A DNA stretch of 64,000 nt, from NCBI GenBank assembly GCA_965197495.1, contig OZ240210.1, positions 2,542,001-2,606,000 on the forward strand. Reading direction: 5' to 3'. Below are positions 54,788-63,682 of this stretch, one piece after another. The position numbers were made by a program, and so were the translations under genes. The DNA is from SMYC01 sp965197495 (lineage in GTDB: Bacteria > Acidobacteriota > Vicinamibacteria > Marinacidobacterales > SMYC01). The notes beneath the pieces were generated by a model that saw nothing but the letters and a program-made list of their open reading frames with translations, made no database searches and was not told the origin of the DNA. The first letter of the stretch is position 1. Every line of letters begins with the position of its first letter.

Positions 54788-56077
54788 CTAAATTTCGATC
54801 TTGGCGGCGAGCGCGTCGAGCGGGACGCGGGCTTGTTCGCCCGTGCGCAAGTCCTTCAAGTTGACTTCGTGGGCGGCCCACTCCTCCGGGCCCACGATGA
54901 CGGCGTAGGGGATGGCGCGTTGGCTCGCGGCTTTCAGATCCTTGCCGACCCCCATCGGGGAGTACGGTGTCTCGGCGTGCTTGCCCGCGCGGCGAAGCTG
55001 GGTCGTGATCTGGCGCGCGGCAGCGGCAAGCTCGGCGCCTACGGGGATGACGACAACGTCCGCGCGTGGCGGCGCCTTCGGCATCAGGCCACGATCGCGC
55101 AGCATGAGGCTCAGCACGACATCGCCCATCCCGAATCCGAGAGCGGGCAAATCGGGCCCGCCGAGCGATTGGATGAGGTCGTCGTAGCGGCCGCCGCCGC
55201 AGATTGCACGCTCCTTGCCTTTCGGGTCGTAGAGCTCAAAAACGATTCCTGTGTAATAGGCGAGCCCGCGCACGATTGAAAAATCCATTTCCACGAAGTC
55301 TTCGAATCCCGCTTCGGTCATCCGCGCGAGATACGTCTCGAGATCCGAGACCGCCTTTCGCGTCGTCTCGTCGGTGTCGTCGAGCCTAGGCGCGAACCAC
55401 TCGGAAACGCTCACGCTGCCGCCTGCGAGCTTTCGAATTTCCGCGATACCGCTCTCGGAGACCCCGGCATCCGAGAGAAGCTTTGTAAAGGTTTCGTCGG
55501 GCACTTTTCGGTACTTGTCGATGGCGGTATAACTGGCAGCGATGCTGTCTTGCGACACATCGAGAAGTCGGAGCGCCCCGGTGACGATCCGGCGATCGTT
55601 GACGCGGGCGACGACATCTTCCTTGGTGAGCCCGAGCTCGCGCTGGACGTCGAGTCCTACCGCGAGGAGCTCGGCATCGGCTTCGACCTCGCGGGCGCCG
55701 ATGATATCGACGTTGAGCTGGAAGTGCTCGCGGAGGCGACCTCTTTGGTTTCTTTCGTAGCGGAACAGCTGGGGGATTGAGAACCACTTGATCGGCTTTT
55801 GAAGAGAGGGCGCGCGCGCCGCCACCATGCGCGCCAAAGTGGGCGTCATCTCCGGCCGGAGCGCAACGTCGCGGCCGCCTTTGTCCTGGAAGTTATAGAG
55901 CTGAGCCACGATCTCGTCGCCGGATTTCTTCCTGTAGAGCTCGAGGCTCTCTAGCGGCGGGCCGTCATATTCCACAAAACCGTAGCGTTTCGCGACCCGG
56001 CGCATCGCGTCGAACACGTGCGCCCGCTCCGCCATCTCCTCGGGGAAGAAATCTCGAAAACCTTTCAAATTCTGCAA
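54788..56077 (-). CDS. hisS: Histidyl-tRNA synthetase
   Basis: The 429-residue class II synthetase charges tRNA-His. Motif 2 is FRYERNQRGRLREHFQ, and the histidine-specific regions include LAYYTGIVFELYDP and CGGGRYDDLIQSLGG. The C-terminal anticodon-binding domain runs from ADVVVIPVGAELAAAARQI. The start MQNLKGFRDFFPEEM is typical. Divergent from cstA. The IS200 copy ends 18 nt beyond its stop, so it is undamaged. Confidence 0.95.
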   Translation of the reverse strand: MQNLKGFRDFFPEEMAERAHVFDAMRRVAKRYGFVEYDGPPLESLELYRKKSGDEIVAQLYNFQDKGGRDVALRPEMTPTLARMVAARAPSLQKPIKWFSIPQLFRYERNQRGRLREHFQLNVDIIGAREVEADAELLAVGLDVQRELGLTKEDVVARVNDRRIVTGALRLLDVSQDSIAASYTAIDKYRKVPDETFTKLLSDAGVSESGIAEIRKLAGGSVSVSEWFAPRLDDTDETTRKAVSDLETYLARMTEAGFEDFVEMDFSIVRGLAYYTGIVFELYDPKGKERAICGGGRYDDLIQSLGGPDLPALGFGMGDVVLSLMLRDRGLMPKAPPRADVVVIPVGAELAAAARQITTQLRRAGKHAETPYSPMGVGKDLKAASQRAIPYAVIVGPEEWAAHEVNLKDLRTGEQARVPLDALAAKIEI

Positions 56078-56166
56078 ATCTGTGAATCCCTTGACTCAAA
56101 TTTGTCGAGCGGTTGTTCAGGCTCGTGCCCAGAACCTATAATCTTCGATTCGAAAGGGAGGGTCGA

Positions 56167-57846
56167 ATGAGCCCTATCGTAGCAGCGATTGGCTGCTTCG
56201 TCGCCTATCTTCTTGGGTATCACTTCTGCGCGAAGCGGATCGCGCGCAATCTCTTCGAGCTGACGGGCAAAAGCGAGACCCCCGCGCACACGCTGAACGA
56301 CGGGCACGACTACGTTCCTTCCAAACGCTACGTTCTTTTCGGGCATCATTATGCGTCCATCGCCGGGCTCGCGCCGATGCTCGGCCCCGCGATCGCGGTG
56401 ATGTGGGGCTGGGTTCCGGCGATGATTTGGGTCGTTTTGGGAACGATCTTCATTGGCGCCGTGCACGATTTTAGCGCTTTGGCGGTGAGCTTGCGCGCCA
56501 AGGGCAAATCGATTGGAAAGGTGGCCGAGAACATCATCGGGCACCGGGCGAAGAGCCTCTTTCACGTCATCATTATCTTTCTCATCACGCTTGCGATGGG
56601 TGTCTTCGTCCAGGTCGTCTCTCAGCTCTTTTCCTCGGATTTCTATCCCGAGGCTGTGTTCCCGAGCTTCTCTTTGATGGTACTGGCCGTAGCGATGGGG
56701 GTGCTCTTCTACAAGAAAGGCGTGCCGCTCGGACGTTTGACCCTCGTCGGCTTCGTGCTCACGCTCGTCGCCGTCTACATGGGCCGTGTTCTCCCCACGC
56801 CGGATTTGAGCGTGTCCTCTTGGAGCTACGTGCTGCTCGCCTACGCCTTTGCCGCGTCCGTGCTGCCCGTGTGGCTCTTGCTCCAGCCGCGAGACTTCTT
56901 GAACTCGCTGCTTCTTTATCTGGGGCTCATCGCGATCTTTCTCGGCTTTGTCATTCTGCGTCCGAGCTTCGTCGCTCCCGCCTTCGACCCGACGCCGCCG
57001 GGTGCTCCACCCCTCTATCCTTTCGTGTTCATCGTGATCGCCTGTGGTGCCGTTTCGGGCTTCCATGCGCTCGTCTCTTCAGGAACGACCGCGAAGCAGC
57101 TCGACAAGGAGCAGGACGCCGTCTTCATCGGCTATGGAGGCATGGTCTGCGAGAGTGTTCTGGGTCTCGCGGCCGTTCTTGCCTGCACCGCGGGTTTCGC
57201 GAGCACGACAGCGTGGCGCGACCATTACTCGAATTGGGAATCGGCGGACGGTCTCGCTTCGAACTTGGACGCGTTCGTCTCCGGCTCCGCGACTTTTCTC
57301 GCAAGTCTGGGAATCGATCCCGCCTTAGGCAAGGCGTTCATCGCGCTCGTGGCCGTCTCCTTCGCGCTCACGACGCTCGATTCGGCCACGCGGCTTCTGC
57401 GCTACAACATCGAGGAGGTCGCCGAGACGGTCAAGATGCCCGTGCTCGCGAATCGCTATGTCGCGACGGTGTTGTCGGTCGCGGCCATTGGTTTCTTCGC
57501 GCTGCTAAAGGTCGATGGCCGGCCCGCCGGCGTCGTGCTCTGGGCGGTCTTCGGCACAACGAACCAAGTCATGGCCGGGCTGACGCTTTTGACCGTGACG
57601 CTCTACCTTTACTTCCGGAAGAAGAACTATCTCTATACCGCCATCCCGATGGTCTTCATGCTCGTGACGACCATCGCTGCGATGGTCATCAACGTCCGGA
57701 GCTTCTTCAACCAAGGCAGCTACTTGCTCCTGGCCGTGGGCGGTGTCGTGCTGTTCCTGGCGATCTGGCTCATCGTCGAAGGTGTTCTCCGCTTCACCCG
57801 CGGCCGTGAAGAGGCGGTTGCGAGTCTGCAAGAAGCGGTCAATTAA
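56167..57846 (+). CDS. cstA: Carbon starvation protein CstA
   Basis: The 559-residue membrane protein of the CstA/BtsT family imports peptides or pyruvate. It has about 15 hydrophobic segments, and signature regions YVPSKRYVLFGHHYASIAGL, PAMIWVVLGTIFIGAVHDFS, SGFHALVSSGTTAKQLDKE and LTTLDSATRLLRYNIEEV. It is shorter than the 700-residue E. coli form, as in many soil bacteria. AAAGGGAGGG lies 5 nt before ATG 56167. Confidence 0.93.
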   Translation: MSPIVAAIGCFVAYLLGYHFCAKRIARNLFELTGKSETPAHTLNDGHDYVPSKRYVLFGHHYASIAGLAPMLGPAIAVMWGWVPAMIWVVLGTIFIGAVHDFSALAVSLRAKGKSIGKVAENIIGHRAKSLFHVIIIFLITLAMGVFVQVVSQLFSSDFYPEAVFPSFSLMVLAVAMGVLFYKKGVPLGRLTLVGFVLTLVAVYMGRVLPTPDLSVSSWSYVLLAYAFAASVLPVWLLLQPRDFLNSLLLYLGLIAIFLGFVILRPSFVAPAFDPTPPGAPPLYPFVFIVIACGAVSGFHALVSSGTTAKQLDKEQDAVFIGYGGMVCESVLGLAAVLACTAGFASTTAWRDHYSNWESADGLASNLDAFVSGSATFLASLGIDPALGKAFIALVAVSFALTTLDSATRLLRYNIEEVAETVKMPVLANRYVATVLSVAAIGFFALLKVDGRPAGVVLWAVFGTTNQVMAGLTLLTVTLYLYFRKKNYLYTAIPMVFMLVTTIAAMVINVRSFFNQGSYLLLAVGGVVLFLAIWLIVEGVLRFTRGREEAVASLQEAVN

Positions 57847-57950
57847 TGCTTAATGCTCGCTCTCTCTTCGTTCGCTCGCCCGGCGTGTCGTCGGCCCATT
57901 CGGGACGGGCTCGCTCCGCTCGCGCAGGCGACCGTATTTCTTTTAGCCTG

Positions 57951-58727
57951 CTAGCGCGCGCAGGTCAGGTGGCGCCCGCCGTCGATATTGACGGTGTCGC
58001 CGGTGATCCACCCGGCTTCGTCCGAAGCTAGAAACGTGATCAGCGCAGCGAGGTCCTCGACTTTCCCGACGCGCCCGATCGGGTGGGTCGTCTTGCTTCT
58101 TTCCAGAAACGCCGCGTACTTCGCTTCATCGAGGCCTGCCTGACGGTGGAGCTCGGTGACGACGACGCCAGGATTGACGTTGTTCACGCGGATCCCCTTC
58201 GACGCCAGCTCGAGCGCCGAGCAGCGCGTGAGCTGATCGAGCGCTGACTTGCTCGAGTTATAAGCGAGCACACCCGGGAACGACCGCATGCCGTTCACAC
58301 TCGACACGTTCACGATGTTGCCTTTCCGCGGGATGATGTGCGGGAGAGCGAGCTGCATGAGATGGAAGACGGAGACGACGTTGATGTCGAACATCTTGTG
58401 CCAGTCTTCGAGGGAGGTGTCCTCGATGGTTCCGAAGGCGATGATCCCGGCCGCGTTGACAAGAATATCTAGACCTTCATATTGAGCCACGGTCTCGTCG
58501 ACGAGCCGCTTACGGTCTGACGCGCTCGTGAGGTCGCCGGGGATGGTGTGGGCTGAGCCGCCCGCGCCTTCAATCTCGAGGACGAGCTCGTTGAGCTTCT
58601 CTTCGCGTCGCGCGGTCACCGCTACTTTGGCGCCTTCACTTGCGAGCCGCACCGCCGTGGCTTTTCCGATGCCGCTCGTTGTTCCCGTCACGAGCGCGAC
58701 CTTGCCTTCGAACCGATTATCTGCCAT
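57951..58727 (-). CDS. Short-chain dehydrogenase/reductase
   Basis: The 258-residue classical SDR has the Rossmann motif TGTTSGIGKA, NAAG in LVNAAGIIAFGTIEDT, and the catalytic S-Y-K set in VNVSSVNGM and AYNSSKSALDQLTR. The C-terminal GWITGDTVNIDGGRHL is typical. A glucose/ribitol- or 3-oxoacyl-type substrate is possible; the residues do not decide. It diverges from the second DNA glycosylase with a 59-nt gap. Confidence 0.9.
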   Translation of the reverse strand: MADNRFEGKVALVTGTTSGIGKATAVRLASEGAKVAVTARREEKLNELVLEIEGAGGSAHTIPGDLTSASDRKRLVDETVAQYEGLDILVNAAGIIAFGTIEDTSLEDWHKMFDINVVSVFHLMQLALPHIIPRKGNIVNVSSVNGMRSFPGVLAYNSSKSALDQLTRCSALELASKGIRVNNVNPGVVVTELHRQAGLDEAKYAAFLERSKTTHPIGRVGKVEDLAALITFLASDEAGWITGDTVNIDGGRHLTCAR

Positions 58728-58786
58728 TCAGAACCTCCTTCGAGCCGACAGCCTAACGCGTTCGGCGCTCGTGAGACAATGCCCTC

Positions 58787-59764
58787 GTGCCAGAGCTACC
58801 GGATATCGAGATTTATCTCGAAGCGCTCGACGCGCGTATCGGAGGTCAAATTTTCAAAAAGCTCCAGCTAAAAAGCCCGTTTCTTCTCAGGTCGATAGAA
58901 CCGAGTCCGAGTGAGCTCGAAGGCAAACGGGTCGTTGCGCTGCGCCGGCTCGGCAAGCGTGTCGTCATTGGTCCCGAGGACGAGCTCTTCACGGTGATCC
59001 ACCTGATGGTTGCGGGCCGGCTTCATTGGAAAGAAGGTGCCGCTCGCCCAAAGCTCCAAAAGCGTCGCGGTCTCGCACGCTTCGATTTCTCCTCGGGCTC
59101 GCTGACCTTGACCGAGGCCGGCACCAAGAAACGCGCTTCGCTCCGGCTTGTACGGGGCGACAAAGAGCTCTCGCTTCTCGATCCGGGCGGTCTCGAGGTC
59201 CTCGAGGCTGACGTCGAAGCGTTTACGCGAGCCCTCCGTTTCGAGAACCACACGCTGAAACGATCGCTCACTGACCCCCATCTTTTCAGCGGGATCGGAA
59301 ACGCCTATTCCGACGAAATCCTGCATCGCGCGAAGCTCTCGCCGGTGAAGTGGACGTCGCGTCTGAGTGACGAGGAGATCGGGCGTCTCTATGTCGCGAC
59401 GCGCGAAACGCTCGTGGCGTGGACGGAAGAGCTTCGCGCGGAACAAAAAGGCAAGTTTCCGGAAAAGGTCACCGCCTTCCGGCCGAAGATGGTCGTTCAT
59501 GGCCGCTACGGCAAGCCGTGCCCCGATTGCGACGGGCCGATCCAACGCATCCGCTACGCCGACAACGAGACCAACTACTGCCCCGCGTGTCAGACCGAAG
59601 GCAAGCTTCTGGCGGATCGTGGCCTCTCGCGCCTACTGAAGGGCGACTGGCCGAAAACATTGGAAGCGCTCGAAGAGCGAGCACCGCGAGAATCTCGGTG
59701 CGAAGACATAACGCGCCCGACCCTTATGGCCCCTTACTGTCTGGTTCTGGGCATGCTAAATTAG
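58787..59764 (+). CDS. Fpg/Nei-family DNA glycosylase
   Basis: The 325-residue protein starts (GTG) PELPDIEIYLEAL, giving the catalytic proline and glutamate. It has the H2TH region HLFSGIGNAYSDEILHRAKL and a zinc finger (CPDCD then CPACQ). It is only distantly related to MutM at 42925, and its longer C-terminus (LLADRGLSRLLKGDWPKTLE) is unusual. It probably handles a different oxidised-base spectrum. Confidence 0.87.
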   Translation: MPELPDIEIYLEALDARIGGQIFKKLQLKSPFLLRSIEPSPSELEGKRVVALRRLGKRVVIGPEDELFTVIHLMVAGRLHWKEGAARPKLQKRRGLARFDFSSGSLTLTEAGTKKRASLRLVRGDKELSLLDPGGLEVLEADVEAFTRALRFENHTLKRSLTDPHLFSGIGNAYSDEILHRAKLSPVKWTSRLSDEEIGRLYVATRETLVAWTEELRAEQKGKFPEKVTAFRPKMVVHGRYGKPCPDCDGPIQRIRYADNETNYCPACQTEGKLLADRGLSRLLKGDWPKTLEALEERAPRESRCEDITRPTLMAPYCLVLGMLN

Positions 59765-59775
59765 AAGAACGAGAC

Positions 59776-60006
59776 ATGAAGTTTGCTGCAGGGTTACTGT
59801 TTGGCACCGTGGTGGGGGCGGCGGCCGCGATATTGGTCGCGCCGATGCCGGGGCACCGTCTTCGTGGCTCGCTCACCAAAGAGGCGAAAAAGCTCGCGGT
59901 GCGGGCGACCGAGCTCATCCCCGACGAATGGGCTGAAATGGCGGAAGAGGAAGTCACGCGAGAAATTCTCGAGAACGTAACCAACCTCCGCGCCGCCGGC
60001 TTGTAG
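59776..60006 (+). CDS. Small YtxH-like protein
   Basis: The 76-residue protein has one hydrophobic N-terminal segment (FAAGLLFGTVVGAAAAILVA) followed by GHRLRGSLTKEAKKLAVRAT and an acidic tail, resembling YtxH/gas-vesicle-type small membrane proteins. It starts 11 nt after the glycosylase. A short hairpin (GACTCC/GGAGTC at 60011-60034) separates it from convergent lysJ. Confidence 0.65.
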   Translation: MKFAAGLLFGTVVGAAAAILVAPMPGHRLRGSLTKEAKKLAVRATELIPDEWAEMAEEEVTREILENVTNLRAAGL

Positions 60007-60035
60007 CCGAGACTCCTATTCGTTTTCTGGAGTCA

Positions 60036-61196
60036 CTACCGGAGAACGTCGTCGAGCGTCTCGACGACTTGCTCCAACTCCTCCTCGGTGATTACGAGAG
60101 GCGACAGCAAACGCAGCACTTTCGGGCCGGCCGTGAGCGCAAGCACACCTTGCTCCGCGAGTGCTTCGAGGTAGGGGCGGGCCTTTTGCTTCATGGCAAT
60201 GCCAACCATGAGCCCTCGACCGCGCACGTCGAGGATCGCCTCCGAATCGATCGCCCTGAGTCGCTCTTTCAGATAGCGCCCCTTCTCGGCGATGGATCCT
60301 AGGAAGCCTTCGCTCTCGAGCACGTCGAAAACCGCATTGGCGACGGCGCACGCGAGCGGGTTGCCGCCAAAGGTCGAGCCGTGCATGCCGACGTCAACCT
60401 GAACTTTGTCGTTCACGACGGCCGCCCCCATGGGGAAGCCGCCCGCGATCCCTTTGGCGAGGCACAAGATGTCGGGCGAGAGTCCGTAGCGCGAGCAGGC
60501 GAACCAGTCGCCCGTACGCCCGAAGCCGGTTTGCACTTCGTCGATCACGAGCAGAACGCCCCGTTCGCGGCAAAGCTCTTGCGCGCGCAATATGAAAGAC
60601 GGCTCGGCGACGTGCACTCCGCCTTCGCCCTGCACGAGCTCGAGCAGTAGCATCGAAACGTCGTCCTCGAGTGCGTCCTCGAGGGCCGCGGCGTCATTGA
60701 AAGCGATGAAGCGCGTACCGGGGACGACCGGCGCATAGAGCTCGTGATGCTTGGGGTTGAAGCTCGCGCTCATCGCGCCGAAGGTTCTTCCATGAAACCC
60801 GCGCTTCGTCGCCACGATGCCTGGCCGTCCGGTACTCGCGCGTGCGAACTTGATGGCGGCCTCCACCGCTTCGGTTCCGGAGTTGCAGAGAAAGACCCGG
60901 TCGAGCCCGCTTGGGCAGCGTTCGGCGAGACGCTCGATGAGTTTCTCTTTGCCGGGATGGTAAAAGGAGCCGGGGCAGCTCGTGAGCGTGCGTGCTTGCC
61001 GCTCGAGCGCCTCCGCGATACGAGGGTGCGCGTGGCCGAGAATCGCCGCGCCGTGTGCGCTCATGCAATCGATATATTCGCGGCCCGTGTCGTCCCAAAG
61101 GCGCGCGCCGCGTCCGCGGACGAGGGTGATGCCGCGTTTCCCATAGACGTCGAGCTCGTGGCTCGAGCGGGTGGCGGTTGGGCTCATCGGGGTCAT
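60036..61196 (-). CDS. lysJ: LysW-dependent aminotransferase (LysJ/ArgD type)
   Basis: This class III PLP aminotransferase of 386 residues makes the amine on the carrier-bound semialdehyde. It contains YIDCMSAHGAAILGHAHPRI, FLCNSGTEAVEAAIKFARA, the PLP region LLVIDEVQTGFGRTGDWFAC, and the Schiff-base lysine in ILCLAKGIAGGFPMGAAV. ATG 61196 (MTPMSPTATR) overlaps the lysZ stop by ATGA. Operon context with lysX, lysY and lysZ favours the LysW route over free N-acetylornithine. Whether lysine, ornithine or both are made cannot be decided. Confidence 0.9.
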   Translation of the reverse strand: MTPMSPTATRSSHELDVYGKRGITLVRGRGARLWDDTGREYIDCMSAHGAAILGHAHPRIAEALERQARTLTSCPGSFYHPGKEKLIERLAERCPSGLDRVFLCNSGTEAVEAAIKFARASTGRPGIVATKRGFHGRTFGAMSASFNPKHHELYAPVVPGTRFIAFNDAAALEDALEDDVSMLLLELVQGEGGVHVAEPSFILRAQELCRERGVLLVIDEVQTGFGRTGDWFACSRYGLSPDILCLAKGIAGGFPMGAAVVNDKVQVDVGMHGSTFGGNPLACAVANAVFDVLESEGFLGSIAEKGRYLKERLRAIDSEAILDVRGRGLMVGIAMKQKARPYLEALAEQGVLALTAGPKVLRLLSPLVITEEELEQVVETLDDVLR

Positions 61197-61999
61197 CGTA
61201 TCAGTGTTCCTTTGCCGGAAAGCGTCTCGCGGAGCGGGTGCTCGACACGGCCGTCTCCGATGAAAACAGCCTCGCATCCGCTCGACGCCATGGCCGAAAG
61301 CGCCATGAGCTTCCGCCCAAAGCGCCCACCCGAGCCCTCTTGCCACGCTTCGAGCGCGCTGAAGCTCATTTCGTGCACGAGGCTTTGGGGCTCGGACGCA
61401 TCGCGAAGGAGCCCGCGTGCTTCGATGAGCTGCACGACGCGTTTCACGCAGAGGCTCTTTTGCAGAAGAGCGACGACGGAGTCATTCTCGGTATTCACCG
61501 CGCGTCCATCCTCGTCGAGAATGGGCACCGTCACAACGGGCGTGTAGCCGGCGCCGAGAAGAAGGCCGATGAGCTCGGTGTTGATGACTTTGGGCTTTCC
61601 CGACGCGTCGTGGACGAGGCGCTTACGTCCGTTTTCGACGACGCGGATGCCGCGGTTGCGCCGGCCGCGCACGAGCGCGCCGTCGATCCCGCTCAAGCCG
61701 ATCGCGTTCACACCGTGTTGCTGGCAAAGACTCACGAAACGCTTGTTGACGAGCCCGGCATAGGCCATCGTCAGGATGTCGAGCGCGGCCTCGTCCGTCA
61801 GAACACTCTCGACGCCCGAGGCGGACGTGATGGTGCGCGTCGGGCTTTTTAGTCGCGCGGCCAAGTCGTCCCGCGCCGCGTTCCCTCCGTGCACGACGAC
61901 GCACGGCGCAGCGAGCTCAGGCTCACTCAGATCGGAAGCGATACCAGCCAGGTTGATCGTGGCCCCGCCGCCGACTTTGATAATCGTCAGGTCGATCAG
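61193..61999 (-). CDS. lysZ: LysW-aminoadipate/glutamate kinase (LysZ/ArgB type)
   Basis: This amino-acid-kinase-family protein has VVVHGGNAARDDLAAR, SVLTDEAALDILTMAYAGLV, GLSGIDGALVRGRRN and NTENDSVVALLQKSL, the pattern of ArgB/LysZ. The conserved N-terminus LTIIKVGGGATINLAG has no ATG, GTG or TTG next to it. The nearest standard start is GTG at 62059, which would overlap the glutamine amidotransferase by 64 nt. A CTG at 61999 or 61990 is more plausible by position, and 61999 is used here. The stop overlaps the lysJ ATG. Confidence 0.88.
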   Translation of the reverse strand: MIDLTIIKVGGGATINLAGIASDLSEPELAAPCVVVHGGNAARDDLAARLKSPTRTITSASGVESVLTDEAALDILTMAYAGLVNKRFVSLCQQHGVNAIGLSGIDGALVRGRRNRGIRVVENGRKRLVHDASGKPKVINTELIGLLLGAGYTPVVTVPILDEDGRAVNTENDSVVALLQKSLCVKRVVQLIEARGLLRDASEPQSLVHEMSFSALEAWQEGSGGRFGRKLMALSAMASSGCEAVFIGDGRVEHPLRETLSGKGTLIR

Positions 62000-62631
62000 A
62001 GCGTCACCGTTTGCCCGTTCTGCATCGCATGGTACGACGCATCGAGCGGCTCCGAGCACACCGAGCGGATCTCGTCGTCTCGGTAGTGGAGCGTGAAGTA
62101 GTCCGGCGATTCGTTGAACCGGCAGCGGGCGTAGATCCGATCGCCGTCCGCGACCGCGACGTTCAACGCGCGGACGTAGTCGCTTTTCGAAAGAAGCAAC
62201 TGTTCCGTGGCTGCGAGTGCTTTGGACAGATCGCCGTCAACTTGATTCACGGCGCGCTCGATGAGATGAAACACCTTCTCGGCGCCAATACGTCCAGGGA
62301 CGCGAAGCCGGACGCCGCGGAGCTCTCCGTTGAAGACGAAGGCCCGCTCGTCACGATAAAACGGCATGTTGTTCTCAATCGTGATGCCGGTATCTTTGAA
62401 AGCGCTACGGGCATGTACGATGAGAAAGCCGACTTCTTTAGGTATCTCGAACCTGTCTTCCCAGATTGGCGTCAAGCTCTTATGGCGAAACCAGATGCCC
62501 GCCGCCCGCCACGCTGCGCCCCAGCCGTGTCCTTGATACTCGACGCTCTCGCGGCACTTGCGGCGAAACGTTGCGAGGACCTCGGCGGTCTCGAACGGCG
62601 CGTCCGAGCGCATCATCAAAAAGCGGCACAT
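61996..62631 (-). CDS. Class II glutamine amidotransferase within the lys operon
   Basis: The 211-residue protein begins MCRFLMMRSDAPFET, so after methionine removal Cys-2 is the N-terminal nucleophile. FLIVHARSAFKDTGITIENN and the substrate-binding FVFNGELRG (asparagine and glycine of the oxyanion hole) match YafJ/EgtC-like class II amidotransferases. It would release ammonia or act as a gamma-glutamyl hydrolase. It lies between lysY and lysZ, 10 nt after lysY, and is not a standard member of this pathway. Confidence 0.85.
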   Translation of the reverse strand: MCRFLMMRSDAPFETAEVLATFRRKCRESVEYQGHGWGAAWRAAGIWFRHKSLTPIWEDRFEIPKEVGFLIVHARSAFKDTGITIENNMPFYRDERAFVFNGELRGVRLRVPGRIGAEKVFHLIERAVNQVDGDLSKALAATEQLLLSKSDYVRALNVAVADGDRIYARCRFNESPDYFTLHYRDDEIRSVCSEPLDASYHAMQNGQTVTL

Positions 62632-62641
62632 AGACTAGGGC

Positions 62642-63682
62642 TCAAAGAGGATGGAGCCCCGGAAAGGACAATCCCGTCGTCTCGTCGAGCCCGAGCATCA
62701 AGTTCATGCATTGCACCGCTTGCCCGGCGGAGCCTTTCATGAGGTTGTCGACAGCGCTGATCACGACGACACGCGAGCTATCGGGGTCGCGCTCGAAGCC
62801 GACATCGCAGAAGTTCGTTCCCGCGAGAAGCTTGGGGTCGGGATAGCGGTAGCTTCCCTGACGCTCTTTGATCAAGCGCATGAAGGGCTCGTCCCGATAA
62901 GCGGCGCGAAAAACGCCCCAGAGCTCGCGCTCGCTCATCTCGCGATTGAGAAAGACGTGGCTCGTCGCGACGGCGCCGCGCACCATCTCGACGGAGGTCA
63001 CCGTGAGATGCACGTCGATGGGGACGCCGTTCTCGAGGGATTGCACGATCTCCGCGGTGTGGCGGTGTCCCGTTGGCGCGAAGGCGCGGACCGAGCCGCT
63101 GCGTTCAGGGTGATGGCTCGAGCTTGTCGCGCGGCGTCCCGCTTCGCTCGAGCCCGCTTTGACCTCGATGACGGTGCGATCGAGCTCGACGAGATTCTCG
63201 CGATAAAGCGGGTAGAGTCCGAGGATGGACGCCGTGGCGTTACAGCCGCCGCAGGCGACCCACCGTGCGTGGCGGATTCTGTCGCGATGGATCTCGGGGA
63301 TGCCATAGACGAACTCGCGAAGCTCCTGCGGCCTAGGGTGGTCTTTCCCGTAATACTTGGCGTAGAGAGACAACGTCTGCAGTCGAAAATCGGCGCTCGA
63401 GTCGATGATGCGCTCGGCGAGCGGCGAGAACTGCTCCCAGCGCTCGACCGCTTCGCCGTGAGGCAAGCAGAGAAAGAGAACGTCGCAAGGCTCGAGGCTC
63501 TCGAGCGAAGAGAATTGAAGCGATGTGACACCACGCAGATTCGGGTGCGCCCGGCCCACGTTCTTGCCGGCGAGCCGCTCGGAAGTGACTTGGGCGATCT
63601 CGATTTTGGGATGAGCGAGAAGAAGCCGAACAAGCTCGCCGCCTGCATAGCCCGAGGCCCCGGCGATGCTCGCGCGGATCAC
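62642..63682 (-). CDS. lysY: LysW-aminoadipyl/glutamyl-phosphate reductase (LysY/ArgC type)
   Basis: The 346-residue NADPH-dependent reductase has the N-terminal Rossmann motif ASIAGASGYAGGELVRLLL, the catalytic cysteine in VACGGCNATASILGLYPLYR, and KAGSSEAGRRATSSSHHPER. The C-terminal NLMKGSAGQAVQCMNLMLG is typical of ArgC/LysY. GTG 63682 overlaps the upstream lysX stop (GTGA). Operon context favours LysW-bound substrates. Confidence 0.9.
   Translation of the reverse strand: MIRASIAGASGYAGGELVRLLLAHPKIEIAQVTSERLAGKNVGRAHPNLRGVTSLQFSSLESLEPCDVLFLCLPHGEAVERWEQFSPLAERIIDSSADFRLQTLSLYAKYYGKDHPRPQELREFVYGIPEIHRDRIRHARWVACGGCNATASILGLYPLYRENLVELDRTVIEVKAGSSEAGRRATSSSHHPERSGSVRAFAPTGHRHTAEIVQSLENGVPIDVHLTVTSVEMVRGAVATSHVFLNREMSERELWGVFRAAYRDEPFMRLIKERQGSYRYPDPKLLAGTNFCDVGFERDPDSSRVVVISAVDNLMKGSAGQAVQCMNLMLGLDETTGLSFPGLHPL

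Noticed and set aside
60011..60034. GACTCC/GGAGTC hairpin between two convergent genes as a terminator
   Set aside because: The stem is only 6 bp with a 12-nt loop and no T-run follows on either strand.
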